A stretch of 6,744 nt of DNA. It comes from Psychroflexus sp. Its GTDB lineage: Bacteria; Bacteroidota; Bacteroidia; Flavobacteriales; Flavobacteriaceae. Location of the stretch: the NCBI GenBank assembly GCA_003565575.1, contig PXBV01000083.1, forward strand, positions 1-6,744, read 5' to 3'. Under the pieces are notes generated by a model. It was given only the letters and a program-made list of their open reading frames with translations. It was not told where the DNA came from and did no database searches. Each line of letters begins with the position of its first letter. The stretch's first letter is position 1. The position numbers were made by a program, and so were the translations under genes. Positions 1 to 5,574 of the stretch are shown here, one piece after another.

Positions 1-2346
1 TTAGAATTTGCATCAGTTGCTGTAAAAAGTATAGAAGATGGTACAATTATAAATGGAGGAGTTACCAACCAAGATGGTATATTCTCTCTAAAATTACCTG
101 AGGGAACATATAATGTCGAAATTGAATACATATCCTTTGAAGTTAAACGCTTTAATAATCTATCCATTGATAAAGATACAGATATGGGAACCATAGAGCT
201 AGGTGCGCAAGCAGATAGTCTTGATGAAGTGACAGTAGTTGCTGAGACTACTCAAGTAGATGTGCGTTTGGATAAAAAAATCTATAATGTAGGTAAAGAT
301 TTAACAACTTCTGGTGGAACAGTAAGCGATGCTCTTGGAAATGTCCCATCGGTAACCGTAGATATTGATGGTGCTATTAGCTTGAGGGGTAATGAGAATG
401 TAAGAATATTGATAAATGGTAAGCCTTCATCCATTGCTGGTTTTGGGGATCAGGATGTTTTTCAACAATTACCCGCAGATGCTATAGAATCTGTTGAGGT
501 CATTTCCAGCCCATCTGCACGCTACGATGCCGAAGGTTCTGCAGGTATTATTAATATCATCTTAAAGCGTGAAAAAACCTTAGGATTTAATGGGTCCTTC
601 AGAGGAACTGTAGGAGATCCAAGAAATACAGGTGCTTACGTAGATGTTAACCTAAGAAGTGACAATTTCAATATTTTTGCCAACTTAGGCTATTCCGATA
701 GAGTACGGCCTGGGAATGCTTTTTTTGATAATCAATTTCCAAATAACCCAAGTTTTGACAGAATAATTGAAGAAAGAGATTATAACAGAGAAGGTCAAAA
801 TTTCAATGTGAATACCGGTATTGAGTATTTTATAAATGATATGTCCTCCATCACCGCCAGTTTTTTTGCTAGGTTAGGAGAAAATCAAAATGTCACTACA
901 AATGTTAATGATAGATTTTTAGGAGGTAATTTTTTAGATAGAACTATTAGGATTGAAGATGAACAGCGAGATGATGAACGTTATCAATTTGCTGTCAATT
1001 ACGAATTAAGATTTGATAAAGAAAACAGAGATCATAAGCTGACGGCAGACCTTCAATACTCCAACCGTGACCGCTCTCAGTTTGCCCCTATAGATGAGCG
1101 AGAGGTTACAACAGATAGTATTGTTGCCTTGCAAGATGTATTTGAAACACGAGATAGCGAAAGTTTTTTAATTCAAGCCGATTATGTATTACCAATTGGT
1201 GATACCCAGTTTGAAGCAGGTTTTAGAGGGGAATATTCAGACCAAACCGAAGACTTTTTAGTTAATCAACTAAACACGCAAACAGGAGACTTCAATATCA
1301 ATGAATTTGTCTCAAGTGATTTTAACTTCAAACAAAATATTACAGCCTTTTATACTCAATATGGAAACAAAATGGGGAATTTTTCATATTTACTAGGTCT
1401 CCGTTATGAGCACACGCAATTAATAGGAAATACAACCCCTTTAGTCCCTGAGAATTTTGATAGAGACTTTGATTTTGACAAAACCTTTGGCGGTTTTTTT
1501 CCAACCGTAAATCTTGTGTATGAACTTGGAGATAATGAAAACATCACCTTAGGCTATAACCGAAGAATCAATAGGCCTAGAAGCTGGTTCTTAAACCCAT
1601 TCCCTTCTCAATCTAGCCGTATTAATGTATTTCAAGGAAATCCTGATTTAGACCCCTCATTTGCCAACGCCTTTGATCTTGGCTACCTAAAACGTTGGGA
1701 GAAATTAACGCTAAGCGGTTCTATTTATTACCAAAGAGAAACTGATGCGTTTGAGCGTGTGCAAAGAGATACAGGTAGAGTAACAGAAGAAGACGGAATA
1801 ACCATTGTAGAAAACATTCCCATAAACTTAGCTACAGAACAACGTTATGGAGCTGAAGTAGGTGTATTGTATAACCCTGCTAAATGGCTAAGAACCAATT
1901 TGAGCTTTAATTATTTTAGATTTGAAAGCGATGGGGCTTTTGAAGGTATAGAATATGGTGCAGTGAACGAAAGTTACTTCGGAAGGTTTAGTTCTAACAT
2001 AATTTTACCAGGAAAAATACAATGGCAAACCAATGCTTTTTATAGAGGACCTCGAGTAAACGCCCAGACTAAAACAGACCCTATCGCTTCAGTAGATTTA
2101 GCTTTTAGTAAAGATTTTTTAAAAGACGAAAACCTTACGGTTTCTCTAAATGTAAGTGACTTATTCAACTCTAGACGTAGGGAACAATTCACGGTTACAG
2201 ATAACTTTATTTCTGATAGCTCTTTCCAGTGGAGAGTGAGACAAGTAACAGCTACAGTTGTTTATAGGTTTAATCAGCAAAAAAGAGATCAGAGAAGAAG
2301 AGCTTCTATGCCAAGAGATGACGACGAAGGAGATTATGGTGGATAA
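1..2346 (+). CDS. TonB-dependent receptor-like outer membrane beta-barrel protein (5' end missing)
   Basis: The frame is open from base 1, so the start lies off the left edge; 781 residues are visible. The ATG at 184 falls inside the first domain and is not a credible start. Visible residues 1-72 look like a carboxypeptidase-regulatory-like beta-sandwich, with a GGVTNQDGIFSLKLPEGTY-type pattern. A DEVTVVAE segment (75-82) follows, in the place of a TonB-box-like linker. Residues about 86-191 form a plug domain, with SLRGNENVRILINGKP at 127-142 and a VEVISSPSARYDAEGSAGIINI block near 165-186. The rest is a beta-barrel of the outer-membrane beta-barrel family 3 type, with the family-like RRINRP..W.LNPF motif near 521-534 and GNPDLDP near 546. 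The last strand ends in YRF (755-757), and a 24-residue charged tail follows. By family it should sit in the outer membrane and take up or bind a ligand using TonB energy. Nothing here identifies the substrate, and no SusD-like partner is visible. Confidence 0.88.
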   Translation, partial: LEFASVAVKSIEDGTIINGGVTNQDGIFSLKLPEGTYNVEIEYISFEVKRFNNLSIDKDTDMGTIELGAQADSLDEVTVVAETTQVDVRLDKKIYNVGKDLTTSGGTVSDALGNVPSVTVDIDGAISLRGNENVRILINGKPSSIAGFGDQDVFQQLPADAIESVEVISSPSARYDAEGSAGIINIILKREKTLGFNGSFRGTVGDPRNTGAYVDVNLRSDNFNIFANLGYSDRVRPGNAFFDNQFPNNPSFDRIIEERDYNREGQNFNVNTGIEYFINDMSSITASFFARLGENQNVTTNVNDRFLGGNFLDRTIRIEDEQRDDERYQFAVNYELRFDKENRDHKLTADLQYSNRDRSQFAPIDEREVTTDSIVALQDVFETRDSESFLIQADYVLPIGDTQFEAGFRGEYSDQTEDFLVNQLNTQTGDFNINEFVSSDFNFKQNITAFYTQYGNKMGNFSYLLGLRYEHTQLIGNTTPLVPENFDRDFDFDKTFGGFFPTVNLVYELGDNENITLGYNRRINRPRSWFLNPFPSQSSRINVFQGNPDLDPSFANAFDLGYLKRWEKLTLSGSIYYQRETDAFERVQRDTGRVTEEDGITIVENIPINLATEQRYGAEVGVLYNPAKWLRTNLSFNYFRFESDGAFEGIEYGAVNESYFGRFSSNIILPGKIQWQTNAFYRGPRVNAQTKTDPIASVDLAFSKDFLKDENLTVSLNVSDLFNSRRREQFTVTDNFISDSSFQWRVRQVTATVVYRFNQQKRDQRRRASMPRDDDEGDYGG

Positions 2347-2368
2347 AGCCTGATAAGTACAAACACAA

Positions 2369-2397
2369 AAAAAGGCTGGAATTTTTCCAGCCTTTTT
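2369..2397. terminator. Bidirectional intrinsic terminator between convergent genes
   Basis: A perfect 13-base-pair inverted repeat (AAAAAGGCTGGAA / TTCCAGCCTTTTT) encloses a 3-base TTT loop. The T-run on the right serves the plus-strand receptor gene, 22 bases after its stop. The A-run on the left serves the minus-strand small gene read the other way. Both flanking genes end at this hairpin, which fits a shared terminator. Confidence 0.9.
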
Positions 2398-2417
2398 AAT
2401 ATTTATGAGTTATAGAT

Positions 2418-2594
2418 TTATTCTTCTTCGTTTTCTTTCTTCTTTTTACTGTCTTTTATTTCTTTAAGACGTTCAATTAAAGAACCACCAATCCAGTAAG
2501 GAATAATAGCGGTTAAAAAAATAAGTAACCAAAATCCAATAGTAAGAATGGTTAAGAAAAGTAAAAATCCTAGGTATTGTTCAATTTCAAACAT
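2418..2594 (-). CDS. Small single-pass membrane protein, 58 aa, function unknown
   Basis: I translated this short gene by hand. It begins MFEIEQYLGF and ends in a charged tail, KKKKENEEE. Residues about 8-34 are almost wholly hydrophobic (LLFLTILTIGFWLLIFLTAII) and should form one transmembrane helix. A short PYWIGGSLIERLKEIKD stretch and a highly charged C-terminus follow. Positive charge after the helix suggests that the C-terminus is cytoplasmic. The start is well defined: an in-frame TAA lies five codons upstream, and a TAnnTTTG promoter box lies 15 bases upstream. The gene converges with the receptor gene at a shared terminator and diverges from fumC. I do not recognise the family. The coding reading is supported by the clean hydrophobic/charged layout, the promoter box and the stop placed just before a terminator. 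Confidence 0.72.
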   Translation of the reverse strand: MFEIEQYLGFLLFLTILTIGFWLLIFLTAIIPYWIGGSLIERLKEIKDSKKKKENEEE

Positions 2595-2609
2595 CTCAAA
2601 TATTTTTTA

Positions 2610-2617
2610 CAAATATA
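2610..2617 (-). promoter_or_regulatory. Candidate -7 promoter box for the 58-aa membrane protein gene
   Basis: On the minus strand this reads TATATTTG, an exact match to the Bacteroidota -7 consensus TAnnTTTG. It lies 15 bases before the ATG at 2594, which implies a very short leader. I see no clear TTG -33 element at the expected 17-23-base spacing. In such AT-rich DNA a chance match is possible. Confidence 0.45.
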
Positions 2618-2639
2618 AATAAAGATTGAATTGGATACC

Positions 2640-2661
2640 ATAAATTGTATAAATAATTTAT
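2640..2661. repeat. 7-bp inverted repeat in the divergent intergenic region
   Basis: ATAAATT (2640-2646) is followed, after 8 bases, by its exact reverse complement AATTTAT (2655-2661). The symmetric halves would suit a dimeric regulator. The arms are all A/T in very AT-rich DNA, so chance is a serious alternative. Confidence 0.3.
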
Positions 2662-2685
2662 CACAAAATGGATATTCTATCACAA
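2659..2685. repeat. Direct repeat TATCACAA x2, possible operator
   Basis: TATCACAA occurs at 2659-2666 and again at 2678-2685, start to start 19 bases apart, which is close to two helical turns. It lies just upstream of the candidate fumC promoter box and between two divergent genes. The regular spacing and position fit a binding site for a transcription factor, but no factor is identified and the element is short. Confidence 0.35.
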
Positions 2686-2701
2686 TACAATTAATAATTC
2701 T

Positions 2702-2709
2702 TATTTTTG
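2702..2709 (+). promoter_or_regulatory. Candidate -7 promoter box for fumC
   Basis: TATTTTTG matches TAnnTTTG exactly and ends 19 bases before the fumC ATG. This implies a leader of about a dozen bases with no Shine-Dalgarno sequence, as is common in flavobacteria. No TTG element is found 17-23 bases upstream, so the call rests on the -7 box and its position only. Confidence 0.45.
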
Positions 2710-2728
2710 ATAAACAAAAATACAACCC

Positions 2729-4123
2729 ATGTCATACAGAATAGAAAAAGATACTATTGGTGAAGTGCAAGTGCCAGCAGACAAACTTTGGGCTGCACAG
2801 ACCGAACGCTCAAGAAACAATTTTAAAATAGGTCCTTCTGCTTCAATGCCTCTGGAGATTATATACGGTTTTGCTTTCTTAAAAAAAGCAGCCGCCTACA
2901 CCAATGCAGAGCTTGGAGTTCTTGAGATTGAAAAGAGAGACCTTATAGCACAAGTTTGCGATGAAATTTTGGAAGGAAAGCATGATGACCAGTTTCCTCT
3001 AGTCATCTGGCAAACCGGTTCAGGAACTCAAAGTAATATGAATGTAAATGAGGTGATTTCTAATAGAATTCATCAGCTACAAGGCAAAGCGCTAGGCAAA
3101 GGAGAAAAGTTTGTATCACCTAACGATGATGTCAATAAATCTCAATCTTCTAATGATACCTTTCCTACAGGAATGCACATTGCGATTTACAAGAAAATTA
3201 TTGAAGTTACAATTCCTGGTGTAGAGCAACTCAGAAATCAATTTCAGGCTAAAGCGGAAGCTTTTAAAGATGTAGTAAAAATAGGCAGAACTCACTTTAT
3301 GGATGCCACTCCGTTAACCTTAGGACAGGAATTTAGCGGCTATGTATCACAATTGAATCACGGACTTAAGGCTTTAGAAAATACACTTCCTCACCTACAA
3401 GAACTCGCTTTAGGCGGGACAGCTGTTGGTACTGGTCTTAACACGCCTAAAGGTTACGCAGAAAAAGTAGCAGCTTATATTGCGGAATTTACTAAGTTGC
3501 CTTTTGTCTCTGCTGAGAATAAATTTGAAGCCCTAGCAGCTCATGATGCCTTGGTTGAAACTCATGGTGCTTTAAAGCAGCTAGCTGTATCTTTAAATAA
3601 AATTGGAAACGACATCAGAATGTTGTCATCTGGTCCTCGTAGTGGAATTGGTGAAATCATCATTCCTGCCAACGAGCCCGGTTCTTCAATTATGCCAGGA
3701 AAAGTTAACCCAACACAGTGTGAAGCCTTAACTATGGTATGCGCGCAAGTTATGGGTAACGATGTTGCAGTAGGAGTAGGAGGAATGCAAGGCCAGTTTG
3801 AGTTAAACGTCTTTAAACCTGTTATGGCTGCTAATGTGCTCCAATCTGCAGAATTGATTGGAGATGCATGTGTGTCTTTTGATGAAAACTGCGCAGCTGG
3901 CATTGAACCTAATCAATCAAGAATAGATGAGTTATTAAGGAACTCATTAATGCTTGTCACAGCCTTGAATACCAAAATCGGATATTATAAGGCGGCTGAA
4001 ATTGCCAATACAGCACATAAAAACGGAACAACTTTAAGGGAAGAAGCTGTAAATTTAGGCTATACCACAGAAGAAGAATTTGATAAGTGGGTGAGGCCAG
4101 AAGATATGACCAATTCAAATTAA
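2729..4123 (+). CDS. fumC: Class II fumarate hydratase (fumarase C)
   Basis: This cytoplasmic enzyme interconverts fumarate and L-malate in the TCA cycle; class II fumarases are iron-free homotetramers. At 464 residues it is close to E. coli FumC (467). Key blocks are all present. SGTQSNMNVNEV starts at S98. SSNDTFPTGMHIA starts at S140. GRTHFMDATPLTLGQE carries the catalytic histidine at H189 (E. coli H188). The fumarase/aspartase signature GSSIMPGKVNP is at 318-328, with S319 as the catalytic serine. The fumarase-type C-terminal domain runs to the end (GYYKAAEIA...GTTLREEA). The start is fixed by an in-frame TAA six codons upstream. The gene is probably transcribed alone: it is divergent from the small membrane gene and ends at a terminator. 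Aspartase and argininosuccinate lyase are relatives, but the overall pattern is that of FumC. Confidence 0.97.
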   Translation: MSYRIEKDTIGEVQVPADKLWAAQTERSRNNFKIGPSASMPLEIIYGFAFLKKAAAYTNAELGVLEIEKRDLIAQVCDEILEGKHDDQFPLVIWQTGSGTQSNMNVNEVISNRIHQLQGKALGKGEKFVSPNDDVNKSQSSNDTFPTGMHIAIYKKIIEVTIPGVEQLRNQFQAKAEAFKDVVKIGRTHFMDATPLTLGQEFSGYVSQLNHGLKALENTLPHLQELALGGTAVGTGLNTPKGYAEKVAAYIAEFTKLPFVSAENKFEALAAHDALVETHGALKQLAVSLNKIGNDIRMLSSGPRSGIGEIIIPANEPGSSIMPGKVNPTQCEALTMVCAQVMGNDVAVGVGGMQGQFELNVFKPVMAANVLQSAELIGDACVSFDENCAAGIEPNQSRIDELLRNSLMLVTALNTKIGYYKAAEIANTAHKNGTTLREEAVNLGYTTEEEFDKWVRPEDMTNSN

Positions 4124-4147
4124 CTTGTTATATTTTTTATTAATACA

Positions 4148-4185
4148 AAAAGAGCTGTCTTTTTAAATAAAAGTACAGCTCTTTT
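4148..4185. terminator. Shared terminator hairpin of fumC and the convergent methyltransferase gene
   Basis: AAAAGAGCTGT (4148-4158) pairs perfectly with ACAGCTCTTTT (4175-4185). The loop side can extend the stem by CTTTT/AAAAG with one bulged base at 4174. T-rich sequence flanks the stem on both strands, so it could terminate transcription from either side. On the minus strand the stem takes in two bases of the methyltransferase stop codon (4184-4186). Confidence 0.8.
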
Positions 4186-5167
4186 ATTTAGAATACCCTT
4201 CAAGAATGGCTTCAGCAGAAAAATCGTTAAAGTCGCCATATCTATGAACACATACATTTACTGGAAGTGGCTTTAGCAGGCCATCCAAGCCTTCGTAATA
4301 ATGACGGTCTTTTTTCAAAGTAACAGTTTCATCTGGAATATTTTGAGGAGTATAACTTTCTGGAACAATCAGCAGTACCTTTAATTCATTGTAGGTAGTT
4401 AACCAATGTTTTAGTACAGGATCTACTTTACTCATCAGCTCTTTTGTAAAAGGCGGATCCAAACACCAATATCCAGAATTATTGGTTGGATTTTCAATAG
4501 TAAAAAAACTTCCAGCACTGCCAAAAATTTCATCTGTATCTTTAAATAGGCTGTGAAATTGTGCGTTTGGTTTGCCTAGTAATCTTGCATTAAAGGGTGA
4601 AGCAAAACCTTCATTTCTTACTCCCCAATCATAAAACAGATCGTAAGCTTTTTGTGGTGGACCTATATGTCTGGTTTTGGCGTAGATAGTAGCATACCTT
4701 AGGGCTGATTTTATAATTGCATTAGCAGCAATCTCATCAGAATGCTGAGATTTAACATAGTAAAAAGCCTTGTCTACATAAGGATTACGCTTTATCTCAA
4801 AATCCCCAATTTTAAATGATTCAGAATTCAGTGTAATGGCCTTTTGAGAATTTTTGTTTTCAAAAGCAGACAATGCCACATCTTTTATCAAGACCTCACA
4901 ATGTTGAGTTTCAGTCTCATTCAAATTCACGTTCACATAACTAAACCCTGTTTCTATAGATTCAGAATCAATCTTCAGAAATAAATTTTGACCATAGGTT
5001 TCAGAATTAGGCTGAAGATTCATCAAGGTGTTTTCTAGACCTGCTTTTAGGTCTGAGGGTTTGCCTTTTGATTTTAGATAATTAGAGACTTTAGTCAAAA
5101 CAATTTGGCTTAACATCCAATGTTTATATTCCTCTTGAACCTCTGGCTGTAAATTGAAAGACCTCAT
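4184..5167 (-). CDS. PCIF1/CAPAM-like N6-adenine-type methyltransferase
   Basis: This 327-residue protein has a C-terminal half that closely follows the catalytic core of eukaryotic PCIF1, the S-adenosylmethionine-dependent enzyme that makes m6Am next to the mRNA cap. Shared blocks, in order, are: a helical ALRYATIYAK stretch (155-164); FASPFN at 188-193 (PCIF1 FASPLN); FKDTDEIFGSAGSF at 208-221 (PCIF1 FPDTDGYFGSRG); DPPFTKELM at 237-245 (PCIF1 NPPFCEELM); and a strand ending LLIVPES at 265-271 (PCIF1 FIVFIPEW). The active-site motif is DPPF rather than NPPF; D, N and S all occur at this place in amino-methyltransferases. Residues 1-150 match nothing I know. There is no WW domain, signal peptide or membrane segment, so it is probably cytoplasmic. 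The start is fixed by an in-frame TAA four codons upstream. It lies 65 bases after the arsC-like gene, with no clear promoter in the gap, so it is likely the last gene of the prfB run. The methyltransferase fold is well supported; the substrate is unknown. DNA, tRNA, rRNA or mRNA adenine are all possible. Confidence 0.78.
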   Translation of the reverse strand: MRSFNLQPEVQEEYKHWMLSQIVLTKVSNYLKSKGKPSDLKAGLENTLMNLQPNSETYGQNLFLKIDSESIETGFSYVNVNLNETETQHCEVLIKDVALSAFENKNSQKAITLNSESFKIGDFEIKRNPYVDKAFYYVKSQHSDEIAANAIIKSALRYATIYAKTRHIGPPQKAYDLFYDWGVRNEGFASPFNARLLGKPNAQFHSLFKDTDEIFGSAGSFFTIENPTNNSGYWCLDPPFTKELMSKVDPVLKHWLTTYNELKVLLIVPESYTPQNIPDETVTLKKDRHYYEGLDGLLKPLPVNVCVHRYGDFNDFSAEAILEGYSK

Positions 5168-5232
5168 GTGTTGTTGTTAATTTATGAACGCGTAAAATAC
5201 AAAGACTTAAACTTACAGCTAAACAATAATCC

Positions 5233-5574
5233 TTAAAGAATTGTTTTAATATGTTCTGGAGGTCGTCCTACAGCAGCTTTTTGATCGTGAATCACGATAG
5301 GTCGTTCTATTAGCTTGGGATGTTTTTGCATAGCGTCTATAATTTCAGCATCGCTCATTCCTTTCCCTTTGTAGTGTTCTTTCCAGATTTTTTCTTGGGT
5401 CCTTACTAGTTCAATAGGAGGTATGTTCAGCTTTTCTAGAATATCTTTAAGATCGTTGGTAGATGGAATATCGTTTAAATACTTGATAATTTCGAACTCC
5501 TTTCCTGAATTTTCTAGTATGGCAAGACCTTCTCTAGACTTTTTGCATCTCGGGTTGTGGTAAATTTTTATCAT
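5233..5574 (-). CDS. arsC: ArsC-family arsenate reductase-like protein (glutaredoxin-dependent type)
   Basis: This is a 113-residue thioredoxin-fold protein. HNPRCKKSR near the N-terminus places the only cysteine at C10, matching the catalytic Cys12 of E. coli plasmid ArsC. R58, R91 and R104 (in LVRTQ, ERP and VGRPPE) match R60, R94 and R107 of that enzyme in almost exact spacing. With one cysteine, family knowledge predicts reduction of arsenate to arsenite using glutathione or a similar thiol and glutaredoxin. It is shorter than R773 ArsC (141 residues). No arsenite pump or ArsR regulator is nearby. Its start overlaps the prfB stop (ATGA), so it is probably co-transcribed and translationally coupled. 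The related Spx/YffB-like proteins share this fold, but the conserved arginine triad favours ArsC. The physiological substrate in this operon is uncertain. Confidence 0.85.
   Translation of the reverse strand: MIKIYHNPRCKKSREGLAILENSGKEFEIIKYLNDIPSTNDLKDILEKLNIPPIELVRTQEKIWKEHYKGKGMSDAEIIDAMQKHPKLIERPIVIHDQKAAVGRPPEHIKTIL
5571..5574 (-). promoter_or_regulatory. ATGA stop/start overlap coupling prfB and arsC-like gene
   Basis: The minus-strand bases ATGA contain both the arsC-family start (ATG, 5574-5572) and the prfB stop (TGA, 5573-5571). Such overlaps usually let terminating ribosomes reinitiate. TGA is read by RF2, the product of prfB, so this junction itself depends on that protein. Confidence 0.8.

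Noticed and set aside
184..186. ATG as start of the outer-membrane receptor
   Set aside because: The same frame is open to base 1 and encodes a carboxypeptidase-regulatory-like domain upstream, so this Met is internal.
3562..3903. 113-codon minus-strand open frame inside fumC
   Set aside because: It lies wholly within the strongly conserved catalytic region of fumC on the opposite strand, and its product resembles nothing. It is a shadow frame.
4184..5167. Restriction-modification DNA methyltransferase or PrmC-type protein methyltransferase
   Set aside because: No restriction or specificity gene is adjacent. The FASPxN and DTDxxFGSxG blocks fit PCIF1 and not the usual DNA or PrmC motifs. 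DNA as substrate is still not excluded.
5221..5246. Inverted repeat AAACAAT/ATTGTTT at the end of the arsC-like gene as a terminator
   Set aside because: The stem is only 7 A/T-rich pairs with a 12-base gap and no proper U-run, so it is too weak to call a terminator. Transcription probably continues into the methyltransferase gene.
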